Source: Flavobacterium weaverense
GTDB taxonomy: Bacteria; Bacteroidota; Bacteroidia; Flavobacteriales; Flavobacteriaceae
NCBI RefSeq assembly: GCF_003688495.1
Contig: NZ_REFH01000010.1
Span: forward strand, 124,001-188,000
DNA length: 64,000 nucleotides
Direction of reading: 5' to 3'
This document shows, one piece after another, positions 37,097 through 46,356 of the stretch. How positions within the stretch are numbered: the first letter of the stretch is position 1; every line of letters begins with the position of its first letter. Under the pieces are notes generated by a model. It saw only the letters and a list, made by a program, of their open reading frames with translations, did not search any database and was not told where the DNA came from. The translations under genes and the position numbers were made by a program.

Positions 37097-38458
37097 ATGC
37101 AATACGCAGAAAATATATTAGGTACGATAGGAAATACACCTTTAGTGAAACTAAATAAAATTACCGCAGAAGTGGACGCTCTTGTTCTTGCAAAAGTGGA
37201 AACATTTAATCCTGGAAATTCTGTAAAAGATAGAATGGCCGTGAAAATGATTCAAGATGCTGAAGCAGATGGTCGTTTACAACCTGGTGGAACCATTATT
37301 GAAGGAACTTCGGGGAATACAGGAATGGGCTTAGCTCTTGTAGCGATTATAAAAGGATATAAACTAATTTGTGTGATATCTGACAAGCAATCAAAAGAAA
37401 AAATGGACATTCTTCGCGCTGTTGGTGCAAAGGTTGTTGTTTGCCCTACTGATGTAGAACCAACAGATCCACGTTCTTATTATTCGGTGTCAAAAAGATT
37501 AGCTGAAGAAACGCCAAATTCTTGGTACGTTAACCAGTATGACAATCCATCAAATGCAATCGCACACTACGAGCAAACTGGTCCGGAGATTTGGGCTCAA
37601 ACAGAAGGTAAAATAACTCATTTTGTGGTAGGTGTAGGAACTGGTGGAACGATTTCTGGTGTTGCTAAATATTTAAAAGAGAAAAATCCAAATGTGAAAA
37701 TTTGGGGAATTGATACGTACGGATCTGTTTTCAAAAAATACCATGAAACCGGAATTTTCGACGAAAATGAAATTTATTCGTACATTACTGAAGGAATTGG
37801 AGAGGATATATTACCTAAGAATGTTGATTTTTCTTTAATTGACGGTTTTACAAAAGTAACTGATAAAGATGCAGCTGTCTATACCCGTAGAATTGCTTTA
37901 GAGGAAGGAATTTTTGTAGGTAACTCGGCAGGAGCTGCAATTAAAGGACTTCTGCAGTTGAAAGATCATTTTAAGCCAGAAGATGTTGTTGTGGTTTTGT
38001 TCCATGATTCAGGAAGTCGTTACGTAGGTAAGATGTTCAACGATGATTGGATGCGTGAAAGAGGATTTCTTGAAGAAGTAATTACAAAAGCTGAAGATGT
38101 CATCAAAGATCATATCGATAAGCCTTTAATTGTAGTGCGAACAGAAGAGTTAGTTTCACACGCAATAGAGCGCATGCGTAAATATAAAATTTCTCAAATA
38201 CCAGTTATTGATGTAAACGGTTTTGTAGGTTCGGTAGATGAAAGTGATTTGTTTCAAAGCTACGTTGCTGACAAAGATGTTGCTGATAAACCAATTAAAG
38301 ATGTAATGGGTAAGCCATTCCCAATTGTAAAACAAGGAACGGCCATTGAAGAAGTTTCGAAATTATTTACAAAAGACAACGCTGCTGTTTTATTAGAATT
38401 AGAAAACGGAACACACCATATTATCACCAAGTACGATATTATTGGTTCTATAAAATAA
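37097..38458 (+). CDS. Cystathionine beta-synthase-like PLP enzyme with CBS domains
   Basis: 453 aa. Fold-type-II PLP domain (about 1-325) with Lys44 in NPGNSVKDR as the Schiff-base lysine, the GTSGNTG loop for substrate carboxylate and GVGTGGTISG for the phosphate. Two CBS domains follow (about 335-450; MRKYKISQIPVIDVNGFVGSVDE). This matches cystathionine beta-synthase/cysteine synthase, which joins serine (or O-acetylserine) with homocysteine or sulfide. The CBS pair suggests control by an adenine nucleotide. No other sulfur genes adjoin. Confidence 0.9.
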   Translation: MQYAENILGTIGNTPLVKLNKITAEVDALVLAKVETFNPGNSVKDRMAVKMIQDAEADGRLQPGGTIIEGTSGNTGMGLALVAIIKGYKLICVISDKQSKEKMDILRAVGAKVVVCPTDVEPTDPRSYYSVSKRLAEETPNSWYVNQYDNPSNAIAHYEQTGPEIWAQTEGKITHFVVGVGTGGTISGVAKYLKEKNPNVKIWGIDTYGSVFKKYHETGIFDENEIYSYITEGIGEDILPKNVDFSLIDGFTKVTDKDAAVYTRRIALEEGIFVGNSAGAAIKGLLQLKDHFKPEDVVVVLFHDSGSRYVGKMFNDDWMRERGFLEEVITKAEDVIKDHIDKPLIVVRTEELVSHAIERMRKYKISQIPVIDVNGFVGSVDESDLFQSYVADKDVADKPIKDVMGKPFPIVKQGTAIEEVSKLFTKDNAAVLLELENGTHHIITKYDIIGSIK

Positions 38459-38621
38459 TTTTTTTTTTAGCCATGGTTTAAATTATTTAGCATAAATTTA
38501 TTTATGTTAGCTATTTTAATTTGTGGCTTTTTTTGTTTTCAAGTGCAATTGAACTGTTGTATTAATTATTATACAATAATAAAACAAAGCTTGCTGTTTA
38601 AATACGACTATTAATTTTTTT

Positions 38622-39104
38622 ATGAATTTTACTGCTATTGATTTCGAAACTGCTATTGGTTTTCATCCTTGTTCTGTCGGCATTGTTACAGTTGAGAATG
38701 GAATTATAGTTGACGAGTTTGTGAGCTTAATAAAGCCACCTAATAATCTATATTCTCCCTATACTATCCAAGTTCATGGAATTTATCCACGAGATACAAT
38801 GAACGCAAAGAGTTTTGCGCAAATCTTTCCTGAAATTAGAAAGCGACTAGAGAACAGAGTTGTTGTTGCCCACAATGAAAGCTTTGACCGAAATGTTTTA
38901 GCAAAATCTATGGAAATTTACAACTTAGATTATGCGGCTTTAAATATCGCCTCTCGATGGGAATGCACCGTAAAAATTTACAAAGCTAAAGGTCTAAAAC
39001 CCACAAAATTGAGTGATTGCTGTCGGGAAATGAAAATTCAATTGAATCATCATGAAGCCCTTTCTGATGCTAGAGCATGCGCAAAATTATATTTAATGCG
39101 ATAA
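38622..39104 (+). CDS. DnaQ-like DEDDh 3'-5' exonuclease
   Basis: 160 aa, a single domain. ExoI motif AIDFET (Asp7, Glu9), ExoII VVVAHNESFDRNVL and ExoIIIepsilon HHEALSDARA (His and Asp) complete the DEDDh set. It resembles the epsilon proofreading fold but is short and has no extension, so it is probably a free repair or RNA-trimming nuclease rather than the polymerase III subunit. Confidence 0.88.
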   Translation: MNFTAIDFETAIGFHPCSVGIVTVENGIIVDEFVSLIKPPNNLYSPYTIQVHGIYPRDTMNAKSFAQIFPEIRKRLENRVVVAHNESFDRNVLAKSMEIYNLDYAALNIASRWECTVKIYKAKGLKPTKLSDCCREMKIQLNHHEALSDARACAKLYLMR

Positions 39105-39204
39105 TTTACTACGACTTTAACTATATTCTTAATTAGTTATCTATAAGATTTTAATTACTTTCATTTTTTTTTACTACATTAGTATTCAATATAATACGTT
39201 GTAA

Positions 39205-40476
39205 ATGAAAGAAGACTTTCTCCACTATATTTGGAAATACAAGAAGTTTGATACTTTAAATCTAAAAACTTCTACCGGAGAGGAAATTACCATTAGTAAT
39301 GTTGGACAATATACGGAGCTTGCAGGTCCAGATTTTTTCAATGCCCAAATCACAATTAGCAATCAAAAATGGGCTGGAAATGTTGAAATTCACTTAAAAT
39401 CTTCAGATTGGTATGTCCATCATCATGAGAAAGATGTTGGATATGAAAATGTAATCTTGCATGTGGTTTGGGAGAATGACGCGGCGGTTTTTAGAGTTGA
39501 TAATAGTGAAATAGCAGTCTTGGAACTTAAAGACTATGTTGATAAGGAAACGTTGGATAACTATCAATCATTAGTAGCCCCTAAATCATGGATTTTTTGC
39601 GAAAAGCAATTAAAATATATTGATGATTTTACGCTTAAAAACTGGCAAGAACGCTTGTTCTTTGAACGTTTGGAACGCAAAGCAAAACCTATATTTGATT
39701 TGTTGAAAGATTCTCAGCAAGATTGGGAAGCAGTTTCATTTATTCTTTTAGCGAAGAATTTTGGTCTAAATACTAATGGTCCGATTTTTAGAAAAATCGC
39801 AGAAGCTATCCCATTTTCTATTATTAGGAAAGAAAGTTTTGAAGTAGAGAATTTAGAAGCTCTACTTTTTGGAACAGCAGGATTACTAGATAGTGAAATG
39901 GAAGATAACTATTTTAAAGACTTAAAGTTTAGATACTTTTACCTCTTGCATAAATATAAATTGGATAAAAGTTGCATTGAACCACTTCAATTTTTTAAGC
40001 ATCGGCCAGATAATTTTCCTACTATTAGATTGTCTCAATTAGCTAATTTATATTTTACGCATCAAAATTTATTTTCGAAAATAAAGGATTTGAAGTCATT
40101 AAAAAGCTGTTACGATGTATTTCAAATTACAACATCAGAATATTGGAAAAATCATTATCAATTTGATAAAGAAAGTCCTAAGAAGAACAAGATGCTTTCT
40201 AAATCTTTTATTGACTTGCTTGTCATCAATACGATTATTCCACTACAGTTTGCTTATTCTTCAAGTGTGGGGAAAGAAATATCAGAAAACCTGATAGCGC
40301 TTCTGAAAGATATTCATCCAGAAAAAAATGCGATAATAGATAAATTTACATCATTTGGAATAAAACCTTTAAATGCTTTTGAAACACAATCTTTACTGCA
40401 ACTTAAAAATGAGTACTGTAATAAAAGTAGATGCCTAGAATGCGCGATAGGGATGGAGCTGTTAAAAAAGAAATAG
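39205..40476 (+). CDS. DUF2851-family protein
   Basis: 423 aa, soluble. DUF2851 signature text: MKEDFLHYIWKYKKFD at the start, GPDFFNAQITISNQKWAGNVEIHLKSSDW, and a C-terminal four-cysteine-like end with CNKSRCLECAIG. The N-terminal half resembles a restriction-endonuclease fold (Glu and Lys in GNVEIHLKSSDW), which is inference. Function unknown; widespread in Bacteroidota. It is 65 bases before the PspC gene. Confidence 0.85.
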   Translation: MKEDFLHYIWKYKKFDTLNLKTSTGEEITISNVGQYTELAGPDFFNAQITISNQKWAGNVEIHLKSSDWYVHHHEKDVGYENVILHVVWENDAAVFRVDNSEIAVLELKDYVDKETLDNYQSLVAPKSWIFCEKQLKYIDDFTLKNWQERLFFERLERKAKPIFDLLKDSQQDWEAVSFILLAKNFGLNTNGPIFRKIAEAIPFSIIRKESFEVENLEALLFGTAGLLDSEMEDNYFKDLKFRYFYLLHKYKLDKSCIEPLQFFKHRPDNFPTIRLSQLANLYFTHQNLFSKIKDLKSLKSCYDVFQITTSEYWKNHYQFDKESPKKNKMLSKSFIDLLVINTIIPLQFAYSSSVGKEISENLIALLKDIHPEKNAIIDKFTSFGIKPLNAFETQSLLQLKNEYCNKSRCLECAIGMELLKKK

Positions 40477-40541
40477 TACAATTAAAATAACCCAAGTATT
40501 TTATTTAGTAATTTTGCTCTAACGTTTTAAATTTTAAAAAT

Positions 40542-40769
40542 ATGTCTGCAATTATAAAACTTAAGTTCTTTTTTGAAAAACATGGTTTCCATGTTTCTTC
40601 TCGATTGGCAGATACTTTAGGTATGCGTGCGAGTAGCGTAAGAATATTTTTTATTTACATTTCTTTTGTAACCGCTGGATTGGGTTTTGGAATTTATTTA
40701 ACTTTAGCTTTTTGGATTAGATTGAAAGATCTGGTGAGAGCGAAACGAACTTCTGTTTTTGATTTGTAA
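40542..40769 (+). CDS. PspC-domain membrane protein
   Basis: 75 aa. The PspC layout is a basic start, RLADTLGMRASSVRIFFIYISF, a membrane helix (about 38-58) and a short tail. In proteobacteria PspC senses envelope stress; short one-domain forms in Bacteroidota are of unknown role. A shared terminator follows. Confidence 0.82.
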   Translation: MSAIIKLKFFFEKHGFHVSSRLADTLGMRASSVRIFFIYISFVTAGLGFGIYLTLAFWIRLKDLVRAKRTSVFDL

Positions 40770-40785
40770 TTAGAATTCTGGAAAT

Positions 40786-40827
40786 AAAAAGGGGACTATA
40801 AAGCTTATGCTTTTTAGTCCCCTTTTT
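40786..40827. terminator. Bidirectional terminator between PspC and permease genes
   Basis: Stem AAAAAGGGGACTA / TAGTCCCCTTTTT with an inner AAAGC / GCTTT extension. It lies between convergent genes with A- and T-runs on both sides. Confidence 0.88.
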
Positions 40828-40844
40828 GTATTAATTATTTAATT

Positions 40845-42323
40845 TTATTTTCCAGGATTATTTAATTTACTGTGTTTCTTGCTGTAAAAGAAATAGATAG
40901 CTACCCCAAGTATCATCCATATTGCTAGACGCTCCCAACTTTCAATTGGTAAACCAGCCATTAAAACTAGGCATATTACAACACCAATAATTGGGAATAA
41001 TGGAACGAACGGTACTCTAAAACCTCTAACCGCATCAGGATTAGATTTACGCATTACAATTACGCCAATACAAACAAGTGTAAATGCAAATAATGTACCG
41101 ATACTCACCATATGGCCTAGGTCTGATACTGGAACGAAACCTGCAAATAAACTAACAAATATCATAAAAAGAAGATTTGTTTTATACGGAGTTCTGTTTT
41201 TAGAATGTAATGTGCTAAAGAATTTTGGCAACAATCCATCCACACTCATACTGTAAAAAACTCTACTTTGTCCCATCAACATTACTAACATTACCGACGT
41301 ATATCCTGCAATAATAGCTATTGTAAGTGCTGAATTTAAAAATGTATATCCTGTTTTTGCAAATGCCGTTGTTACAGGGCTCGCATCACCTTTAAAGTTA
41401 ATATAGTTTTCTAAACCAGTTAATACGAAAGCGAATAGAACATATAATATTGTACAGATTATTAATGAACCTAAAATACCAATTGGCATTCCTTTCTGTG
41501 GATCTTTTGCCTCTTGTGCAGCTGTAGATACTGCATCAAAACCTATAAATGCGAAAAATACAACACCAGCACCTCTTAAAATACCACTCCAACCATAATG
41601 ACCAAAATAATCACTACTAAAGAAATTAAGGAAAGACATTTTTCCAGAGCTTAAAAGTGCCTCACCTTCGTTTACAGGAATAAAAGGTGTATGGTTTGCG
41701 CTATTTATAAATCCCCATCCTAAAGCGATGAACACAATTACCACTGTTACTTTTAAAATAACTAATATATTATTTATTAATGCAGATTCTTTGGTACCTC
41801 TTATTAATAAGACCGACAGTAAACAAATAATTCCTATGGCGGGCAAATTTATAAGTCCTGGTTTAGCATCCCATGGTCCATGCAAGATGGATTGCGGTAT
41901 ATGAATGCCGTAATTCCCGAGAAATTTATCCACATATTGTGACCAACTGACGGCAACAGTTGCGGCTCCTAATGCGTATTCTAAAACTAAATCCCAACCT
42001 ATTATCCAAGCTACAAATTCACCCATAGTAGCGTAAGAATACGTATAAGCACTTCCGGCAACTGGAATCATTGAAGCGAATTCAGCATAACACAATCCTG
42101 CAAATGCACATCCAACAGCTGCTAGAATAAAAGATAAAGTTACCGCCGGTCCTGCATTTTCTGCTGCAGCTATTCCTGTTAAAGAGAATAATCCAGCACC
42201 AATTATTGCACCAACTCCTAGAGCTACAAGTGATCTTGCAGAAAGTGTCCTCTTTAATCCTTTTTCATCGTCTGAGGCTTCATTTAGTAAAACCGAAAGT
42301 GGTTTAGTTTTCCAAATTGACAT
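40845..42323 (-). CDS. APC-family amino acid permease
   Basis: 492 aa with about 12-13 membrane segments. The first helix holds the substrate-binding VGAIIGAGLFSLTG, followed by GPAVTLSFILAAVGCAFAGLCYAEFASMIPVAGSAY, both typical of the cationic amino acid transporter branch (YfnA-like). It probably takes up amino acids by proton symport at the inner membrane. It stands alone, convergent with the PspC gene. Confidence 0.9.
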   Translation of the reverse strand: MSIWKTKPLSVLLNEASDDEKGLKRTLSARSLVALGVGAIIGAGLFSLTGIAAAENAGPAVTLSFILAAVGCAFAGLCYAEFASMIPVAGSAYTYSYATMGEFVAWIIGWDLVLEYALGAATVAVSWSQYVDKFLGNYGIHIPQSILHGPWDAKPGLINLPAIGIICLLSVLLIRGTKESALINNILVILKVTVVIVFIALGWGFINSANHTPFIPVNEGEALLSSGKMSFLNFFSSDYFGHYGWSGILRGAGVVFFAFIGFDAVSTAAQEAKDPQKGMPIGILGSLIICTILYVLFAFVLTGLENYINFKGDASPVTTAFAKTGYTFLNSALTIAIIAGYTSVMLVMLMGQSRVFYSMSVDGLLPKFFSTLHSKNRTPYKTNLLFMIFVSLFAGFVPVSDLGHMVSIGTLFAFTLVCIGVIVMRKSNPDAVRGFRVPFVPLFPIIGVVICLVLMAGLPIESWERLAIWMILGVAIYFFYSKKHSKLNNPGK

Positions 42324-42648
42324 GGGCTATTTAGTTTTTGTTTGTTATTAGATTTCAAATGTATTCTTTTTTATAAAAAATAAAAATAATATTTAGTGAT
42401 TTAAGTCATAAAAAGTAAATTATTATTGATTTCAGTTTTGAGATTGATGCTATTATTTCTTTAAAATCACAAGGCAAAGTGGTTTAGCTGTCTAAGGAAC
42501 AAAATTTTGAATGCTTGATTTATCATTGATTGTTGATAATCAGGTGTTTTTATTATTTTTATTTTGGAAATAATTTCTTTCAAATGCATTACCTATTATT
42601 TTAATTTATAATTTTAGATTTCTAATTACATAGCTAAATTCGGAAGAA
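42324..42648. other. AT-rich intergenic gap
   Basis: Divergent region between the permease and the helix-hairpin-helix gene. I see no repeat, RNA or clear promoter box in it. Confidence 0.5.
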
Positions 42649-43536
42649 ATGAGTTTTAAAGAATTGCAGACTTATTTTAAATTTTCAAAGGAGCAACGTA
42701 CAGGAATACTGTCGTTGTTTATAATCATCATTAGTTTGCAATGCATTTATTTTTTTACAGATTTTTCTAGTAAAACTGAAAGTGATCCGCAAAAACAAGA
42801 ATGGTTATCACTTCAGGCGGAAGTTGATTCAATGAAATTAAATCGGAATAATAGTAGTCCGAAAATATATCTTTTTAATCCAAACTTCATAACGGATTAT
42901 AAGGGATATAAGCTAGGAATGTCTGTGGAAGAAATTGATCGCTTATTTGAATTTAGAAAAACAAATAAATATGTAAACTCAGCAGAGGAATTTCAGCAGG
43001 TAACTAAAGTGTCAGATTCCTTGCTAAAAGAAATAGCGCCGTTGTTTAAATTTCCAGATTGGTTAAATAATAGAAAAGAATTTAAAAGTTATAATAAATT
43101 TCCAGTAGAGGCTTTCGCCAAAAATGATAAAATAGTTGTAATAGATATTAATGAAGCAACCAAGGAGGACTTAATAAAAGTGTACGGTGTTGGAGAAGCT
43201 ATTTCTCTTCGAATTTTAAAACAGAAAGAAATTATAGGAGGGTTTGTTTCGATGGATCAAATGACAGATGTCTGGGGTCTATCGCCTGAAGTTATTGAGA
43301 AATTAAATCTGCATTTTAAGGTTTTGAAAGTTCCAGCTATTAAAAAAGTAGATATTAATAACGCTTCACTTAAAGATCTCTCGCAGTTTCATTACTTTCG
43401 ATACGCTTTAGCAAAAGATATTTTGACTTATAGAAGTATGAACGGAGATTTTAAGAATATTGAGGATTTAACAAAAGTTAAGGGTTTTCCTGTTGATAAA
43501 GCAAAAATAATTAGTTTATATTTGGACTTTAATTAG
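42649..43536 (+). CDS. Membrane-anchored helix-hairpin-helix (ComEA-like) protein
   Basis: 295 aa. One N-terminal membrane segment (about 19-37) and then three copies of a helix-hairpin-helix-like unit: FNPNFITDYKGYKLGMSVEEIDRLF, VIDINEATKEDLIKVYGVGEAISLRI and VDINNASLKDLSQFHYFRYALAKDI. ComEA-type domains bind double-stranded DNA outside the membrane during DNA uptake. No other competence genes adjoin, so a role in uptake is only plausible. Confidence 0.85.
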   Translation: MSFKELQTYFKFSKEQRTGILSLFIIIISLQCIYFFTDFSSKTESDPQKQEWLSLQAEVDSMKLNRNNSSPKIYLFNPNFITDYKGYKLGMSVEEIDRLFEFRKTNKYVNSAEEFQQVTKVSDSLLKEIAPLFKFPDWLNNRKEFKSYNKFPVEAFAKNDKIVVIDINEATKEDLIKVYGVGEAISLRILKQKEIIGGFVSMDQMTDVWGLSPEVIEKLNLHFKVLKVPAIKKVDINNASLKDLSQFHYFRYALAKDILTYRSMNGDFKNIEDLTKVKGFPVDKAKIISLYLDFN

Positions 43537-43708
43537 AACTTGACAAAACTGCTGTTTTTAAATCTTATATTTTATAGGAAATAAACGATTTTCAACGTGT
43601 AAATTCAGTTGGTAAGCAGTGTTTAGTGCTTTATAAAAAAAACTATTATTGAGATGCAATTTTGCATTTCTATTAAATTAAATTTGTTAAAAAAAAGATA
43701 GAATTTAT

Positions 43709-44878
43709 ATGGAATCAATTTATTTCACAGAAGAACACCAATCATTTAGAAAAAGTTTACAGGAATTTTTGCAAAAAGAAGTTGTTCCTCATATTGAAAA
43801 GTGGGAAAAAACAGGAACGATTGAACGTTTTATTTGGAAAAAGTTTGGAGATATGGGTTTCTTCGGAATTTCGTATCCTGAAGCATATGGTGGTCTAAAT
43901 TTAGACTTGTTTTACACAGTAATTTTTCTAGAGGAATTACAAAAAATAAAATCATCAGGTTTTGCCGCAGCAATGTGGGCACATTCTTATTTAGCGATGA
44001 CGCATTTAAATGCTGAAGGTGATGAAAGAATTAAACAAGATTATTTAGCACCAAGTATCGCTGGTGAAAAAATAGGTGCTTTATGTATTAGTGAACCTTT
44101 TGGTGGTAGTGATGTTGCTGGTATGCGTACAACTGCAATTAGAGAAGGTGATAAATATGTAATAAATGGTTCTAAAACCTTTATTACAAATGGTATTTAT
44201 GCTGATTATTACATTGTAGCTGCTAAAACAGATCCAACTCAAGGTAATAAAGGTATAAGTATCTTTTTAGTAGATACTAAAACAGCTGGTGTTTCTGCAA
44301 CTAAATTAGATAAATTAGGTTGGAGAGCGTCTGATACTGCAGAGATAGCATTTAACAATGTTGAAATTCCTGCAGAAAATCTAATGGGAGAAGAAGGTAA
44401 AGGCTTTCCATATATAATGCAGCATTTTGCATTAGAGCGTTTAATTATGGCGATCAACGGACATGCGAGAGCGGAGTATGCTATTGATTATACGATAGAA
44501 TATATGTCACAACGTGAGGCTTTCGGAAAAACTATTGATAAGTTCCAGGCTTTGCGCCACACCATAGTTGAACATGCAACAGATGTCGAGCACTGCAAAG
44601 TCTTTAATTATGCTGCTGTAGCGCGTTTAGATAAAGGGGAGTATGTAGTTAAAGAGGCTACAATGGCCAAATTAAAATCAACTAAGGTTGCTGACGAAAC
44701 AATCTATAGTTGCTTGCAAATGTTAGGTGGATACGGTTATATGGAAGAATATCCTTTAGCACGTCTTTTAAGAGATAGTAGATTAGGGCCAATTGGTGGT
44801 GGAACATCTGAGATCTTAAAAGAGATTTTGTCAAAAATGATTATCGATAATAAAAACTATAAGCCAGCTGTAAGCTAA
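43709..44878 (+). CDS. Acyl-CoA dehydrogenase
   Basis: 389 aa, full length. Family text: GALCISEPFGGSDVAGMRTTA for the FAD/acyl pocket, QREAFGKTIDKFQALRH, and the C-terminal LGGYGYMEEYPLARLLRDSR. It oxidises an acyl-CoA to the 2-enoyl form and passes electrons to ETF. At the usual MCAD catalytic position (EGT) it has Gly (GGGT), whereas Glu243 in LERLIMA matches the catalytic site of isovaleryl- and long-chain-type enzymes. A branched- or long-chain substrate is therefore more likely. Confidence 0.9.
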   Translation: MESIYFTEEHQSFRKSLQEFLQKEVVPHIEKWEKTGTIERFIWKKFGDMGFFGISYPEAYGGLNLDLFYTVIFLEELQKIKSSGFAAAMWAHSYLAMTHLNAEGDERIKQDYLAPSIAGEKIGALCISEPFGGSDVAGMRTTAIREGDKYVINGSKTFITNGIYADYYIVAAKTDPTQGNKGISIFLVDTKTAGVSATKLDKLGWRASDTAEIAFNNVEIPAENLMGEEGKGFPYIMQHFALERLIMAINGHARAEYAIDYTIEYMSQREAFGKTIDKFQALRHTIVEHATDVEHCKVFNYAAVARLDKGEYVVKEATMAKLKSTKVADETIYSCLQMLGGYGYMEEYPLARLLRDSRLGPIGGGTSEILKEILSKMIIDNKNYKPAVS

Positions 44879-44912
44879 AAACACAGTTACAAGTAGTATA
44901 ATAAATACAGAG

Positions 44913-44947
44913 AAGCGACAATCAATTACGATTGTCGCTTTTTTCGT
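44913..44947. terminator. Convergent terminator overlapping the stop of the EEP gene
   Basis: Perfect stem AAGCGACAATC / GATTGTCGCTT with loop AATTAC, then TTTTTCG. The left arm includes the stop codon of the minus-strand gene ending at 44922. Confidence 0.85.
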
Positions 44948-45989
44948 TTTTACCTTCTGTTATTATTTCCGCCACTATTTCACGTTCTCCTTCTTCTAAG
45001 TTTTCAATCAATGGTTCTTGCTTCACTGTTTTTTTATTTATAAAAAATTTCGCAAATATTGGAAAATGATCAGAGCCAAAATGTTCTAAACTTTTTAGTT
45101 CTTCGATGAAAACATCTGGAGTATGAAACATTAAATCAATAGGGAATCTCAAAAACCAGTATTTAGTATGAAAGCTCGAAATAAAACCTCGCCCTATTCT
45201 ACCATCTAGTGTTAAACTTGTTTTTCGAAATAGAATTGATGATTTGGCCCATGCTACGTTGTTAAAATCTCCTACTACTACACAAGTATCTGAATTCTGT
45301 TTTATTTTCTTAGCTATGCTGAGAAGCTCTCCGTCGCGCTCTTTAGAATTTTCTTCTTCAGTTGGACTTGGCGGTGGCGGGTGAACTGCAAAAAAAGTAA
45401 ACTTGTAATTATCTGTTGTCTCTAATTTTGCCTCAATGCTTGGTAAATCATTCGCAACGAAATAATGAACTTCATGAGAGACAATCTTTACCTTAGAATA
45501 TAAGTGCATGCCATAAGTATTACTCTGTGCCACTTTCACTTTATATTTATAAGATGAATCAAGTGCTAAGAGTGCGTTCTCCCATTTTTCATCTGACTCC
45601 ATAGTTAGAAATATATCAGGATCGTACTTATTTATTAAAGCAATAAACGAATGGTAATCGGTATTATCTTGATAGACATTGGCCGAAAGGACCTTAATCA
45701 TTTTAGATGAATTATCGCAATGTTGTTTTTCTACTGATTTATAAAATGATGTATATTTATAAAGTGTTGCAATATGGATTACAATACTCACGGAAGTCAG
45801 CAGCTGTAAAACACGTATTCCAATTGAAAAATTTTCTAACGCAATGAAGCTAAAAAATAATGCAAATATTTGAAGTACAAGTATTTGGATTTTACCAAAT
45901 TCGAAAAATCTGTAGAACCAGTGCGTCAATGGTAAGTACGGTAATGCGCTAGCGAGAAGTAAAAGTGTTGAAATGATAATAAACCACAT
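44922..45989 (-). CDS. Membrane-anchored endonuclease/exonuclease/phosphatase-family protein
   Basis: 355 aa from the ATG at 45989, chosen because the protein then starts directly with membrane helices (MWFIIISTLLLLASALPYL); an upstream in-frame ATG at 46028 would add 13 polar residues and crowd the rpsU promoter. Two to three membrane segments (1-80) precede the EEP domain: NVYQDN, DPDIFLTMESDEKW, VVGDFNNVAW and GSDHFPIFAKF, the metal and catalytic residues. Substrate may be DNA or a lipid/phosphate ester; not decidable here. A charged Glu-rich tail ends the protein. Confidence 0.83.
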   Translation of the reverse strand: MWFIIISTLLLLASALPYLPLTHWFYRFFEFGKIQILVLQIFALFFSFIALENFSIGIRVLQLLTSVSIVIHIATLYKYTSFYKSVEKQHCDNSSKMIKVLSANVYQDNTDYHSFIALINKYDPDIFLTMESDEKWENALLALDSSYKYKVKVAQSNTYGMHLYSKVKIVSHEVHYFVANDLPSIEAKLETTDNYKFTFFAVHPPPPSPTEEENSKERDGELLSIAKKIKQNSDTCVVVGDFNNVAWAKSSILFRKTSLTLDGRIGRGFISSFHTKYWFLRFPIDLMFHTPDVFIEELKSLEHFGSDHFPIFAKFFINKKTVKQEPLIENLEEGEREIVAEIITEGKNEKSDNRN

Positions 45990-46034
45990 GCTGCTTCGAT
46001 TAATTGGTAAAGTTAAATAAATATACACAATTCC

Positions 46035-46064
46035 TTGTTAGTTGGTATTATTATCCTACTTTTG
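46035..46064 (+). promoter_or_regulatory. rpsU promoter
   Basis: TTG at 46035-46037 and TACTTTTG at 46057-46064, 19 bases apart, a close fit to the Bacteroidota consensus. Leader of about 25 bases. Confidence 0.7.
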
Positions 46065-46093
46065 CACACTTAAAGAAAGGGGGTGTCTATATT

Positions 46094-46288
46094 ATGTTAA
46101 TTATACCAATTAAAGACGGAGAAAATATCGATAGAGCATTAAAGCGCTATAAAAGAAAATTTGATAAAACAGGAACTGTTCGTCAACTAAGAGCACGTAC
46201 TGCTTTTATTAAGCCTTCAGTATCGAATAGAATCAAAATTCAAAAAGCGGCTTATATCCAAAATATGAGAGATAACTTAGAGAGTTAA
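46094..46288 (+). CDS. rpsU: 30S ribosomal protein S21
   Basis: 64 aa from the ATG at 46094; the open frame continues upstream, but the S21 sequence (MLIIPIKDGENIDRALKRYKRKF) starts here and the promoter lies just before it. Basic, helical, rich in Arg and Lys, as in S21, which sits near the anti-Shine-Dalgarno end of 16S rRNA. In Bacteroidota, S21 is part of the pocket that sequesters this end (known from F. johnsoniae ribosome structures). Terminator follows. Confidence 0.93.
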   Translation: MLIIPIKDGENIDRALKRYKRKFDKTGTVRQLRARTAFIKPSVSNRIKIQKAAYIQNMRDNLES

Positions 46289-46310
46289 TCGATTCCATTA
46301 AATTAAAATA

Positions 46311-46356
46311 CCGTTAGTCATCAAAATTTTATAACTTTGATGCTAACGGTTTTTTT
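46311..46356 (+). terminator. rpsU terminator abutting the Xer gene start
   Basis: CCGTTAGTCATCAAA pairs with TTTGATGCTAACGG (one bulge), then seven T; the ATG of the recombinase gene follows without a gap. TAACTTTG at 46332-46339 inside it fits a -7 box for that gene. Confidence 0.8.
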
